DNA of 64,000 nt, taken from contig NZ_VNJK01000005.1 of assembly GCF_007786455.1 (NCBI RefSeq), forward strand, positions 124,001 through 188,000. Direction: 5' to 3'. The notes below the pieces were generated by a model, which was not told the DNA's origin, did no database searches, and saw only the letters and a list, made by a program, of their open reading frames with translations. Made by a program: the position numbers and the translations under genes. Below are positions 52,457 through 61,710 of this stretch, piece after piece. This stretch comes from Paenibacillus agilis (lineage in GTDB: Bacteria; Bacillota; Bacilli; Paenibacillales; Paenibacillaceae). The first letter of the stretch is position 1. Each line of letters begins with the position of its first letter.

Positions 52457-52777
52457 TTATTCTGAACGTTGTGCCAACTTCGCAAACGCTTCGTTTATAA
52501 GCTTCATTCGATCTCCCACTTTTTTCGCCGCCGCGTCTAACGTATATCCATCATCTAGGAGTTCCTTGACTAAGATTATTTTTTTAACGTTCAAATAATC
52601 ATACTTTCGGGTTGTTCCTTCGGCTTCTTGGGATGAATGTATAATCCCTTTCTCTTCCCAGTACCTGATTTGTCTGGTTGGAACACCTGTAATTTCAGAT
52701 ACTTCACCAATCCCGACAACTAATTTACTCAATAAATCGAAATCCAATAGATTTTTTAACTCTTCATTTGAATTCAT
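52457..52777 (-). CDS. MerR-family transcriptional regulator
   Basis: A 106-residue regulator with the MerR DNA-binding core VGIGEVSEITGVPTRQIRYW followed by EEKGIIHSSQEAEGTTRKYD at about 21-60, then the dimer helix VKKIILVKELLDDGYTLDAAAKKVGDRMK. The C-terminal effector part is very short, so it has either no ligand domain or only the dimer helix. AAGGTGA precedes the ATG by seven bases. No neighbour is an obvious target. Confidence 0.9.
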   Translation of the reverse strand: MNSNEELKNLLDFDLLSKLVVGIGEVSEITGVPTRQIRYWEEKGIIHSSQEAEGTTRKYDYLNVKKIILVKELLDDGYTLDAAAKKVGDRMKLINEAFAKLAQRSE

Positions 52778-53229
52778 ATGATCACCTTCAGTAAAAAAAT
52801 GGCTTTGAAATCATTTTACTGCATATGAAGAATTGCTACAACAGCACGATAAATATTGACATCGATTGTAATTAAGTTGCAATCTCAGACAAAGTTGAGC
52901 CCGGTCTTTTTAAGAAATTAGATCATTGATGGATCGATAAAAATGATGAAAGCATTACATTAAAACAAGGCATCCACTGAGTCAATGGTAGAGTTACTGA
53001 AAAATGACTGTATGCTAGTTGGGTTAAAACAAATAAAAAGATACGTTGTGAAACAAAACAAGCCGCCAACGTAACATTGGCGGCTTTCACATCGAACTAA
53101 TCGTAATCATAAAAGTTTGCAAAATGATGTAAGTCCCAATGGTAGCGGTAGCTCTAGTTGTTACCCTTCGGCCTCACACTCACTCTCCATCATGTACCCA
53201 ATGCGGAAACCGGCCCATTAACTGAACCT
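52778..53229. other. Intergenic region between the MerR-family gene and dus
   Basis: About 450 bp. It holds the MerR gene promoter region on the right of its start and the terminator of dus at 53060-53086. The stretch 53087-53229 follows the dus stop and has no gene that I can support. Confidence 0.5.
53060..53086 (-). terminator. Rho-independent terminator of dus
   Basis: AAGCCGCCAA (53060-53069) pairs with TTGGCGGCTT (53077-53086), followed on the minus strand by GTTTTGTTTC. It is 144 bp after the dus stop. Confidence 0.8.
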
Positions 53230-54192
53230 TTACAGTTCCTCCACCACAAATTCATCGAGCAACGCACGCACTTGACTTGTTGACTTGGCGTTCATTAAGC
53301 TATTTCTTAATTCACCTGCTCCTCGGAAGCCACGAACATAGATTTTGAAGAAGCGCGTAAGAGCGCTGAACGAACGTGACTCCTGTGCTGAATAGTGATC
53401 ATGGAGATCCAGATGCAGCCGAAGCAGACCAAGCAATTCCTCACTGCTGTGTTCCTTTGGCTCCTTCTCAAAAGCAAACGGATTCTGGAAAATACCGCGT
53501 CCAATCATAACTCCATCAACACCGTATTGTTCAACGAGCTTTAATCCGGTCTGACGGTCAGGAATATCCCCGTTAATAGTAAGAAGTGTATCTGGTGCCA
53601 CCTCATCACGAAGTTTCTTGATCTCCGGAATCAGCTCCCAGTGAGCGTCTACTTTGCTCATTTCCTCTCTTGTCCGCAAATGGATGGACAAATTAACAAT
53701 GTCCTGTTTCAGAATATGGGTTAACCAGTCGCGCCATTCGTCTACTTCAGTGAAGCCGAGCCTTGTTTTTACGCTGACGGGCAATCCTCCGGCTTTGGCG
53801 GCCTGAATAATATCCGCTGCAACTTGGGGACGGCAGATTAGACCGCTTCCCTTCCCATTCTCAGCTACATTCGCTACAGGACAACCCATATTGATATCGA
53901 TACCTTTAAACCCTTCTTTCGCCATGCCGATACTCATTTGACGAAAGAATTCCGGCTTATCTCCCCAAATATGGGCTACAATGGGCTGTTCATCCTCTGT
54001 AAAAGTCAACCGTCCGCGCACACTATGGTGCCCCTCCGGGTGACAATAGCTCTCTGTATTTGCAAACTCCGTAAAAAACACATCCGGTCTGGCTGCTTCA
54101 CTTACAACATGGCGAAACACAACATCCGTCACATCTTCCATCGGGGCCAGTACAAAAAAAGGTCGTGGTAAATTACGCCAAAAATTATCCAT
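53230..54192 (-). CDS. dus: tRNA-dihydrouridine synthase
   Basis: A 320-residue FMN enzyme that reduces uridines to dihydrouridine in tRNA. Signatures are [16 protein letters not shown] near the start, [20 protein letters not shown] at about 99-118 with the active-site Cys in [12 protein letters not shown] near 139, and [15 protein letters not shown] near 228. I use the ATG at 54192, 11 bases after GAGAGG; upstream ATG codons at 54234 and 54216 lack homology. The C-terminal helical domain is present and full length. Which tRNA position it modifies is not readable. Confidence 0.94.
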   Translation of the reverse strand: MDNFWRNLPRPFFVLAPMEDVTDVVFRHVVSEAARPDVFFTEFANTESYCHPEGHHSVRGRLTFTEDEQPIVAHIWGDKPEFFRQMSIGMAKEGFKGIDINMGCPVANVAENGKGSGLICRPQVAADIIQAAKAGGLPVSVKTRLGFTEVDEWRDWLTHILKQDIVNLSIHLRTREEMSKVDAHWELIPEIKKLRDEVAPDTLLTINGDIPDRQTGLKLVEQYGVDGVMIGRGIFQNPFAFEKEPKEHSSEELLGLLRLHLDLHDHYSAQESRSFSALTRFFKIYVRGFRGAGELRNSLMNAKSTSQVRALLDEFVVEEL

Positions 54193-54375
54193 TATATCAA
54201 ATACCTCTCTATACATACCAGGACATCTCTTCATCCCTACATGGTGAAGGTAACCTGTTCATATCTTTGCTTCTTCTTCACTTATAGCATGTTTCAGCAA
54301 TGTAGTTCAAACGGCAGTATATGTTATATCACAGACACTCAAATGAATATATCATACCCCAGACACGGTCAACAT

Positions 54376-54663
54376 TTACCCAACGATCATATTGATCTCT
54401 TCCAACTTTTCATCGAAAGAAATGGTTAGATCTTTGCTGTCAAGATACCAGAGATTATCTTCTTCCATATAAAAATGAATGCCCTCTACCGTATGGGTAA
54501 GTCCTGGACTGTTAGGCTCATCCTTCGTAATACCGAGTGATAATCCAGGGCACACACTTCCGCAGCCACCCATCTTTACGAAAATCCGCAAGTTGTCACC
54601 ATCTACTAATTCCATTTGCTCTCTGTACCAACGTGCCGCCATTGTTTCTACTACCAATTTCAT
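54376..54663 (-). CDS. HesB/IscA-like protein (YneR type)
   Basis: A 95-residue protein, the same length as B. subtilis YneR. It carries the core MKLVVETMAARWYREQMELV and GCGSVCPGLSLGI, in which two Cys (GGCGSVC) replace the CGCGSSF pattern of true IscA proteins. It is a beta-sandwich of the HesB-like domain family; iron-sulfur carriage is not shown for this branch. AAGGAG precedes the ATG by eight bases. Confidence 0.85.
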   Translation of the reverse strand: MKLVVETMAARWYREQMELVDGDNLRIFVKMGGCGSVCPGLSLGITKDEPNSPGLTHTVEGIHFYMEEDNLWYLDSKDLTISFDEKLEEINMIVG

Positions 54664-54763
54664 CTCTCTCAACTCCTTACTCTATCTATGCTGCTTCTAT
54701 TGTAACCCGAAGAAACAGTTAAGAGCCATTCCATCTTACACATGAACGGCTCTTAGTTTAATT

Positions 54764-56299
54764 TCAATATATAATCAGGTTCACTACACCTACAAAAACT
54801 AATAAGATTAGGCTTATCTTTATCGTAAATGAAAATATTTTGTTTTCCTGTCCCACCATACCAACAGCGGCAGCAGCAACGGCTATGGACTGTGGGGAAA
54901 TCATTTTTGCCATATCTCCCCCTATGACGTTAGCGGCCACCATCGCAGCAGGGTTAATGCCGATTTGATTGGCCGTTATAGTCTGAAGCGGAGCAAATAA
55001 TGAACCGCTGTTTACAACGGAGCCGGTCAAAAATACCCCTATCCATCCTAGCACCGGAGCGAACAGTGGAAACACTCCCCCTGTTGAAGCAAACGCAAGC
55101 CCAAGGGTTGAAGACATCCCTGAATAGTTGCAAATATAAGCAAATGCCAACACGGAACAAATGGTTGCGATCGGAATTGCCAGTTCCTTGACCGTTTCGA
55201 TTATCGTTTCTTTTATTGTCTTCCACCTGATCTTGTAAATAATAATGGTAAGTATCGATGCGTAGACGATTGCGCTTGTAGTCGAAGACAGCAGATCCAC
55301 ACTAAAAATAGCACTGAATGGAACGGGTGCATTTACAACAGGCGGTAATTTGTTAATCAGTTCATGCACACTTGGAATAGGGAAGCTGACCATCATATTT
55401 TCAAATTTCACTTTGGAAAAAAGAATAACAAGCACCGTAAGCAGAATGAAAGGCATCCATGCGTTCACCAATGTCTTCACACTCGCCTGCTGGGTCGGCT
55501 TCAAAAAAATGTACAAGGTAATTAGGCTGACTGAGGCAGACAGAATGTCTACCAGCGGTGCGCCTATCGTATTTAATACAATCCATTGAGTTATTGAATA
55601 GGAAGCTGCAGCAACTACAATCGTTGGCAGCGTTTCTTTTATTCCTTTCCATCCATCCATCAAGAACACCAACAGAAACGGTAATATAAAGCTAATTAAC
55701 GGTATTATGTATGATGTCCGTGCTGCAACTTCCAATGCTGACAAGTCCGTTAGCAAAGCAGGTGTTGTCACTGGAATTCCCATTGCGCCATAACTGCCCC
55801 CCGCGATATTTGCCACTAGGCACAATCCCGCTGCCTTTATTGGATTAAAGCCTAATCCTGTTAGGATAACTGCTGTAATGGCCACAGGCGCACCAAAGCC
55901 CGCTGCTCCTTCAAGAAACGCTCCAAAGCAATAAGCAACAAGTATCACCTGAATTCGTTTGTCCGGGCTTAGTGAAGTAATACTTTTCTTAATAATATCA
56001 AACTTCCCGGTTTTCTCTGTCAGCTTATACAAGAAAATAGCAGCCAGAACAATGGTAGCAACGGGGTACAGTCCTGCCAGAATGCCATATACACCAACCC
56101 AGGCAACTTTTGAAGCAGGCATGCCATAAACGAAGAAAGCAATGACAGCAGCAACAAGTGCACTTATCACCCCAGCAATATGCCCTTTCATTTTTACTAC
56201 CGTTAACAGAATAATAAATCCCGCGATTGGAATAGCAGCTACTAACGCAGATATCCATATATGATCGAATGGGTCATACAATTGATTCCACACTACCAA
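54764..56299 (-). CDS. L-lactate permease (LctP/LldP family)
   Basis: A 511-residue membrane transporter with about 12-13 hydrophobic segments. Family motifs are YCFGAFLEGAAGFGAPVAIT at about 123-142, CLVANIAGGSYGAMGIPVTT near 160, LGWIGVFLTGSVVNSGSLFA near 419 and MAKMISPQSIAVAAAAVGM near 465. The family carries lactate or glycolate with a proton. No lactate dehydrogenase or lutABC genes flank it. A possible terminator hairpin AAGAGCC/GGCTCTT lies at 54720-54755. Confidence 0.94.
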   Translation of the reverse strand: MVVWNQLYDPFDHIWISALVAAIPIAGFIILLTVVKMKGHIAGVISALVAAVIAFFVYGMPASKVAWVGVYGILAGLYPVATIVLAAIFLYKLTEKTGKFDIIKKSITSLSPDKRIQVILVAYCFGAFLEGAAGFGAPVAITAVILTGLGFNPIKAAGLCLVANIAGGSYGAMGIPVTTPALLTDLSALEVAARTSYIIPLISFILPFLLVFLMDGWKGIKETLPTIVVAAASYSITQWIVLNTIGAPLVDILSASVSLITLYIFLKPTQQASVKTLVNAWMPFILLTVLVILFSKVKFENMMVSFPIPSVHELINKLPPVVNAPVPFSAIFSVDLLSSTTSAIVYASILTIIIYKIRWKTIKETIIETVKELAIPIATICSVLAFAYICNYSGMSSTLGLAFASTGGVFPLFAPVLGWIGVFLTGSVVNSGSLFAPLQTITANQIGINPAAMVAANVIGGDMAKMISPQSIAVAAAAVGMVGQENKIFSFTIKISLILLVFVGVVNLIIY

Positions 56300-56606
56300 T
56301 GCCCCCTTTTTGTTAACTAATATTTTGCAAAAGGAAGAATACTATTCACCATTGCGCCAAATTAACAAGGGGTAGACAAGCATTGAATATCTTTTAACTA
56401 CGCATATAACAAAATAACCTGTACACTATTTCGTGTGCAGGTTACAACATTCATTTTGCCGTTCTTTTAACCATTAGGCCCACACAACAATCAAACTCTA
56501 GTAGACGCACACGATTCCCACTTTCGCATCCTCCTCCGTAGTCCAGAGACAAAGCCTGGTCTGCAGATAAACTATCGAACAGACCTTGTCTGATGTCCGG
56601 TTGCCG
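56300..56606. other. Intergenic region between the permease and the ABC operon
   Basis: It holds the permease promoter region on the left, the terminator at 56416-56443, and a second hairpin at about 56572-56610 (GGTCTG/CAGACC) after the binding-protein stop. No gene is seen. Confidence 0.55.
56416..56443 (-). terminator. Terminator of the ABC importer operon
   Basis: AACCTGTACAC (56416-56426) pairs with GTGTGCAGGTT (56433-56443), an 11-bp stem with one G-U and a 6-base loop; the minus strand continues ATTTTGTTAT. Confidence 0.78.
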
Positions 56607-57983
56607 TTACTCGTTCAAATAGGTTTTGATCCGATTCTGAATCAGCTTTGCGACAGTATCCGCTGTCTTCTCTCCGGCAAAGAATGCGGCCGTTTCGGTT
56701 TCTACGATGTCCATCAATCGGGGATCGCTGCCATGGAAATACCCGGGCTGCCCGATATAGGCCATCAGTCGTTCCCTCTCTTGTGCCGTGACTTCTGCCG
56801 GTTCCTTCGTTTTCACGCTCGATTTATCCGTGGTTCCAAACACCATCATTCCTGATCCGTTCCTCTTCAGCTTACTGGCGACGGCAGCTTTATTCATCGG
56901 TAACCCCGCCCACATGCCGGGATTCGACTGCGCCTTTTCCGATAGCAAGTAGCTTATAAATTTCCATGCTTCTTCGGTCACTCCGGATTTGGAATTGATC
57001 GCCAGCATCATGTTGGATGAGAAGCGTAATCCCGAATGCTTGCCGTTCCCGGGCGGATTCCAAATTTGCCGCTTGGACTGCAGCGTCTCCAGAGCAATCA
57101 GGGGACTGGCAAGCGACTGATCGCGAAAAATATCCCGGTTTTCGATGGCCTTGTCAAAGTTGTCGGACAGCATTCCCTTGCCATACAGTTCCTTCAACTG
57201 ATTCAATAGCCCGACAAACTCCTCGGTATCAAAGCTGGCCGTTTTCTCCTCCTGGTTGATGTAATGGTCATAGTCGGACATCACGATCTTCCGCAGCAGC
57301 GCTGTGGGCGCAACGCCCCCCATAATTTCCAGATCGCCCGGCAGATCCTTCGCCAGCTCCGCCCCCTGAAGCAGCAGATCACTCCACTTCCAGCTTGCGT
57401 CCTCCACCTTCAATTGCTTCGGCTCCAGCGCACTGCTCACGAAGTGAATGTCATACCAGATCGGTGCGACCACCTTCTTGCCCCCTCCGTTGGCCGCGTC
57501 CATGACATTGCCGAACACGTTCGCGGAGTCAAAATCCTGATCCTTCTCCATCAGAGCTCCAAGGTCGGCAAGCACTCCCTTGTCCGCATATTTCTCAATA
57601 TTCAGCTCACTAACAGAGATAATGTCGGCTCCCTTGCCAGACATGAGATCGGTGTTTATCGCGTTCCTATATTTCTCTAGGTCAGCCGGACTGACCTCGC
57701 CCAGTACGTTTATAACCTTGCTGGGGGAGCGCTCAGGCAGCGCCACATACTCCTTGATGACGATATCCACATTCGGATACTTGCTTTCATAAGCCTTCTC
57801 AGCTTGCTCCAGCCACCCTCCCGGGTCTTTCTGCACAACGGCCATCGTCACAACCGTTTTCCCTCCGGTTGATTCGTTCGATGTCTTATTCCCATTGATC
57901 TCATTATTATCATTCGAGCTCGAGCAAGCCGTTACAGCGACAGCCAGCACAAGCAAGCCAATTCCCCAAGTCCATCTTCTCAT
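56607..57983 (-). CDS. ABC extracellular solute-binding lipoprotein (family 1)
   Basis: A 458-residue lipoprotein. The signal MRRWTWGIGLLVLAVAVTAC has the lipobox VTAC. The mature part has the sugar-binding-protein layout with YESKYPNVDIVIKEYVALPE near 65, KKVVAPIWYDIHFVSSALEP near 175 and SNMMLAINSKSGVTEEAWKF near 325. It is the last gene of a four-gene operon: two permeases, an HlyD-like adaptor and this protein. No ATPase gene is linked; such importers often use a shared MsmX-type ATPase. The region is visibly richer in GC than the surrounding genes. Confidence 0.9.
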   Translation of the reverse strand: MRRWTWGIGLLVLAVAVTACSSSNDNNEINGNKTSNESTGGKTVVTMAVVQKDPGGWLEQAEKAYESKYPNVDIVIKEYVALPERSPSKVINVLGEVSPADLEKYRNAINTDLMSGKGADIISVSELNIEKYADKGVLADLGALMEKDQDFDSANVFGNVMDAANGGGKKVVAPIWYDIHFVSSALEPKQLKVEDASWKWSDLLLQGAELAKDLPGDLEIMGGVAPTALLRKIVMSDYDHYINQEEKTASFDTEEFVGLLNQLKELYGKGMLSDNFDKAIENRDIFRDQSLASPLIALETLQSKRQIWNPPGNGKHSGLRFSSNMMLAINSKSGVTEEAWKFISYLLSEKAQSNPGMWAGLPMNKAAVASKLKRNGSGMMVFGTTDKSSVKTKEPAEVTAQERERLMAYIGQPGYFHGSDPRLMDIVETETAAFFAGEKTADTVAKLIQNRIKTYLNE

Positions 57984-58011
57984 CTCACAAACTCCTCTCC
58001 TATTCTTCCAC

Positions 58012-59124
58012 CTACATTCTGACTAGATCGCCATCATTCACAGGCTCACTGCTTTCCGCCACAATCTTCTCTTCCCCAATCAATCCGTCCAGTATCACCT
58101 GGTTCCGCTCATCCATATCTCCAAGCTTGACATAACGTTTCCGGGTCATAAATTTATTGCCAAGCGGTCCCTTCCGTTCTTCCACGATGTATACAAAATG
58201 GCCTTGCGCATCGCTATGCACGACTTTTTTCGGCACCGTCGCCATCGCTAGTTCGGACTTTCGCTCCCAATGAATGCCTACAGCTTCACCCCCTTTCAGC
58301 TTCGCAACGGTAACCCGAAAGGAAAGCTGTTTCCCGGCTGCAGCATTCTCGGTGGCTTCCGCATCCTTGATGTCAGTCACGATGGCTGGTATCAAATCTC
58401 GCTGGTCCCCGTTCATATAGAGCTCAACCTCTTCGCCAACCTTTAGTCCGCGAACCTGTTCGTTCGCAACCGTCAGCTTCCAGCCAAGGCCTTGGCTAAG
58501 ATCCGCAATTTGGATGACAGGCCTCCCCACAGCAGCGGGCACTCCAAGGTCGGCATTCACTTCGGTCACGATTCCGTCGAGCGGTGCAACAACAAATTGT
58601 TGCTTGCTTAAGGCTTCCCGCATCCCGCTCAACTTTCGCTCCTTAATTTGCATCCCCAGCTTCAGATCTTCTAAGGCCACTCGCGCCTTACGCAGTTCCT
58701 CTTCCGACGACTGAGCATAGACGGCGGCTTTAAATTCGTTCTGCAACCCCTCCAGTTTCAGCTGGTTCTGCTTGTATTCCGCCTCTCCATCGAGTAACGC
58801 GTTGCGAGCCTCGGTTGTATCAAGCGTCAGCAGCCTTTGCCCTTTCTTCACCTTATCCCCCACCTTCACTTCGATTAGCGCCACTTTCCAACCGGAGTTG
58901 TCATATACCGATTCGATCTTTCGCGGCGTCAGCGTTCCTTCGCCTTTGATCACATAGCTCAACTGCTGATGCACCGCCTTCTCGGTTCGCACTTTCGGAT
59001 ACGTTAACTGCTGGATGGTGTTGGAGAAGAAGGTTGTCAGCAGCATCAGCCCGAAAAACAGAGCTGCAGCGATGCGGATGTTTCGTTTACGCTTGGTACG
59101 AAGTACATTCCCGATTTCCATCAT
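58012..59124 (-). CDS. HlyD/RND-type membrane-fusion adaptor protein
   Basis: A 370-residue protein with one N-terminal membrane helix (about 18-35) and an outside body. The biotinyl-lipoyl domain is split around a coiled coil: IEVKVGDKVKKGQRLLTLDT at about 73-92 and VVAPLDGIVTEVNADLGVPA at about 176-195, with the helical hairpin NALLDGEAEYKQNQLKLEGL through LSGMREALSKQ between them. A beta-barrel and membrane-proximal domain follow. Such adaptors normally serve exporters. Here the gene sits between permease and binding-protein genes of an importer operon, with gaps of 13 and 28 bp. The role in this setting is not known. Confidence 0.87.
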   Translation of the reverse strand: MMEIGNVLRTKRKRNIRIAAALFFGLMLLTTFFSNTIQQLTYPKVRTEKAVHQQLSYVIKGEGTLTPRKIESVYDNSGWKVALIEVKVGDKVKKGQRLLTLDTTEARNALLDGEAEYKQNQLKLEGLQNEFKAAVYAQSSEEELRKARVALEDLKLGMQIKERKLSGMREALSKQQFVVAPLDGIVTEVNADLGVPAAVGRPVIQIADLSQGLGWKLTVANEQVRGLKVGEEVELYMNGDQRDLIPAIVTDIKDAEATENAAAGKQLSFRVTVAKLKGGEAVGIHWERKSELAMATVPKKVVHSDAQGHFVYIVEERKGPLGNKFMTRKRYVKLGDMDERNQVILDGLIGEEKIVAESSEPVNDGDLVRM

Positions 59125-59137
59125 TCAACCTGCCTTT

Positions 59138-59986
59138 CTACCCTTTCACACCCGATAACTGAATGCCTTCAATCAGATCATTCTCTGCGTACAAGAAGAC
59201 GAACACCATCGGGAGCATATACAACACGGCTGCGGCAAAGGCCAGCCCAAGCTCCCCTTCATTAATTCGGGACAAATAAATGGACAACGGCTGCTTGAAC
59301 GCGTCATGCAGGAAGATCAGCGGCTGCTCCACCATATTCCAATAATCAACGAACATCAGAATGACCAGCGCGGCAATGCCGGGACGCGACATGGGGACAA
59401 TGATATGCACGAAGATGGTCACGTAACCGGCGCCGTCGATTTTCGCGGCCTCCACATAGGAGCGTGGGATTCCGATCATGAACTGCCGAAGCAGGAAGAC
59501 ACCGAAAGCAGAGAAGATGCCTGGAAGAATAATCGCCGCGCGGCTGTCCAGTAAACCAAGCCAGTCCATGGCCAAATAATTCGGCACTAAGGTCACTTGA
59601 AAAGGCATCAACATCGTTATTATGTAAAGGAAAAACAACGTTTCTCTGCCACGAAATTGGAATTGCGATAGCCCGAATGACGCCATGGTCGCCACGACGA
59701 CTTGCCCCACCACAATAGGCACGACCAACAGCAAGGAATTCCAGAACATGATTAAGAACTGCATGCGATCAAATAACAGCACCTTGTACTGCTCCAGACT
59801 GACCCAGTCGGGAATCCATTTTAGGTTGACATAGCCGGTATCTTTTTTTTCCATGCTGTAATTAAACCGGATTTCTGCTTCTGTCATAAAGGAATTACTG
59901 ACCGTAAACACAAGCGGAAAAAGCATGATCAACGCAAGGATGAGCAGAACGGAGAAGCGCGCACCTGTTTTCAACGACTCCTTCAT
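59138..59986 (-). CDS. Carbohydrate ABC transporter permease (MalG-like)
   Basis: A 282-residue inner-membrane protein with six hydrophobic segments. The EAA loop that docks the ATPase reads YVEAAKIDGAGYVTIFVHII and continues PMSRPG at about 188-213. The signal-anchor start MKESLKTGARFSVLLILALI follows GGAGG by five bases. The in-frame ATG at 59998 overlaps the upstream stop but is too near the Shine-Dalgarno. Partner of the next permease. Confidence 0.9.
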   Translation of the reverse strand: MKESLKTGARFSVLLILALIMLFPLVFTVSNSFMTEAEIRFNYSMEKKDTGYVNLKWIPDWVSLEQYKVLLFDRMQFLIMFWNSLLLVVPIVVGQVVVATMASFGLSQFQFRGRETLFFLYIITMLMPFQVTLVPNYLAMDWLGLLDSRAAIILPGIFSAFGVFLLRQFMIGIPRSYVEAAKIDGAGYVTIFVHIIVPMSRPGIAALVILMFVDYWNMVEQPLIFLHDAFKQPLSIYLSRINEGELGLAFAAAVLYMLPMVFVFLYAENDLIEGIQLSGVKG

Positions 59987-59997
59987 ACGTCCCTCCA

Positions 59998-60876
59998 TTA
60001 CGACACGCTTCCGTGAAATTTCCGTTCGAAACGGAACAGGATCACGACCACAAGGATAATTGCCACAGCCATCAGAAAGGACGCAGAGGTAAGCTTCTGG
60101 TAATCCAGCGCCTGAAACATGTTATTCATGTAATGCTGGAGAAAATAGATGCTTTCATGCGGATAATCTCCCGCGATCAAATACGTCTCCCGAAACACTT
60201 TGAATGAACTAATGATCGACATGATCGCCACAAAAAACGTCGTTGGCGTCAAATAAACCAGTGTAATGGACCACAATTGCCGGAACGGCCCGGCACCATC
60301 CAGAGCGGCCGCCTCGTAATAGTCCTTCGGAATGTTCTGCAATCCAGCCAGAAACAGGATCATGTTATAGCCAATCGTCTTCCACAGATAAACCAACAGC
60401 ACAACGACGCGAGCCCAAGGCGAGTTCATCCAGTCTGCAGATTCGCCTCCCCATAGCGTCCAGAGCGCATTGACTGCGCCAGAGCGATCGAACAACAGCT
60501 GCCATACCAGAACAATCGAAGCCACCGGCACTACAAGCGGCATCACATACGTGGCCCTGAGCCAATTGCGCAAGGGCAGGGCGCGATTGAGCATCAGCGC
60601 CAGCGCTAGCGAGATCGCCATCACGAGAGGTACACCCATTACGGTGAACAGTCCGGTGTTCTGTGCGGCAAGGCGGAAGGAGTCGCTCTGCAGCAGTTCC
60701 CTGTAGTTGGCCAAGCCGACAAACGAACCTTGTATAGGACTATCCATCAAGGAATAATAAAATCCGGCGACAAACGGCAGCAAATAGAACAGGGCAAATC
60801 CCACCAGACTGGGCGCCAGAAATAACAAGGCGATGTTCGTCTCGCGATAAAATATCTTTTTCACTATGTTCCTCAT
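59998..60876 (-). CDS. Sugar ABC transporter permease (MalF/UgpA-like)
   Basis: A 292-residue inner-membrane protein with six hydrophobic segments, starting with NIALLFLAPSLVGFALFYLL. The EAA loop is YYEAAALDGAGPFRQLWSIT and continues LVYLTPT at about 190-215. The ATG at 60876 stands seven bases after AGGAGG; the ATG at 60882 directly abuts it. It is the first gene of the operon. Three TGAAA direct repeats with 11-bp spacing lie 39-65 bp upstream. Confidence 0.9.
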   Translation of the reverse strand: MRNIVKKIFYRETNIALLFLAPSLVGFALFYLLPFVAGFYYSLMDSPIQGSFVGLANYRELLQSDSFRLAAQNTGLFTVMGVPLVMAISLALALMLNRALPLRNWLRATYVMPLVVPVASIVLVWQLLFDRSGAVNALWTLWGGESADWMNSPWARVVVLLVYLWKTIGYNMILFLAGLQNIPKDYYEAAALDGAGPFRQLWSITLVYLTPTTFFVAIMSIISSFKVFRETYLIAGDYPHESIYFLQHYMNNMFQALDYQKLTSASFLMAVAIILVVVILFRFERKFHGSVS

Positions 60877-60914
60877 GGGCATCCCTCCTCGGAACCCATC
60901 TTACGGCGGCCTTG

Positions 60915-60941
60915 TGAAATCCGTATGAAAACCGTTTGAAA
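60915..60941. promoter_or_regulatory. Three TGAAA direct repeats, probable response-regulator site
   Basis: TGAAA at 60915-60919, 60926-60930 and 60937-60941, exactly 11 bp apart. OmpR/PhoB-type regulators bind such 11-bp tandem repeats. The site lies between the ABC operon and the divergent response-regulator gene. Confidence 0.6.
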
Positions 60942-61038
60942 TTCACAAGAAGATGGTTGGAAGGCTCTTTTTTCATATAAAATTCATATCAACATGGTAT
61001 GATCAGGAAATAAAATCACCCATTAAAGAAGGTGCCTT

Positions 61039-61710
61039 ATGTCTGAAGCCATATTAATCGTTGAAGACGACCGCTATATTCAGGAGTTGATCGCGGAATA
61101 TCTGAAAGCGCAGGGGTACGATGTGGATGTTGTCAGCGACGGAGCCGAGGGATACCGAAAGTTTACAGAGGGGACATTCGATCTTGTGCTGTTGGATGTT
61201 ATGCTGCCGAATATGGATGGATACTCGATCTGCCGAATGATTCGCAACCAGAGCCAGACACCGATTATTATGATGACTGCCTTAAGCGAGGAGAAGGATC
61301 AATTGCAGGCCTTCGAACTTCTGGCCGATGATTATATTGCCAAGCCTTTCTCCTTCAATGTGCTTGTCAAGAGGGTCGAAGCAGTCTTACGAAGATCGCG
61401 CTCGGAATCGAAACCGAGGGAATTGTTATACGGCCGCATTCGTCTGGATTGCGACAGCTATAAGGCTTTTGTCGATGACGCGTTGGTTGAATTGACCGTC
61501 CGTGAGTTCTCAATCGTTGCCTACCTAATTGAAAATGCAGGGAGAACCATTACCCGCGAGATGATTCTGGATCGCGTATGGGGATACGACTTTTTTGGCG
61601 ATACGCGTCTAGTCGATGCCCATATCAAAAACATTCGAAAAAAAATGAAAATCTCATGCATTGAAACGATTAAAGGCATCGGCTATTTAATGGAAGGGCG
61701 GCTGACATGA
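61039..61710 (+). CDS. OmpR/PhoB-family response regulator
   Basis: A 223-residue regulator. The receiver has the acidic pair EDD near residue 8, the phosphorylated Asp 53 in VLLDVMLPNMDG, Thr in MMTALSEEKDQ and Lys in ADDYIAKPFS. The C-terminal winged helix includes VELTVREFSIVAYLIENAGR and ILDRVWGYDFFGDTRLVDAH. It overlaps the kinase gene by ATGA. It probably controls the divergent ABC operon through the 11-bp repeats. Confidence 0.95.
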   Translation: MSEAILIVEDDRYIQELIAEYLKAQGYDVDVVSDGAEGYRKFTEGTFDLVLLDVMLPNMDGYSICRMIRNQSQTPIIMMTALSEEKDQLQAFELLADDYIAKPFSFNVLVKRVEAVLRRSRSESKPRELLYGRIRLDCDSYKAFVDDALVELTVREFSIVAYLIENAGRTITREMILDRVWGYDFFGDTRLVDAHIKNIRKKMKISCIETIKGIGYLMEGRLT

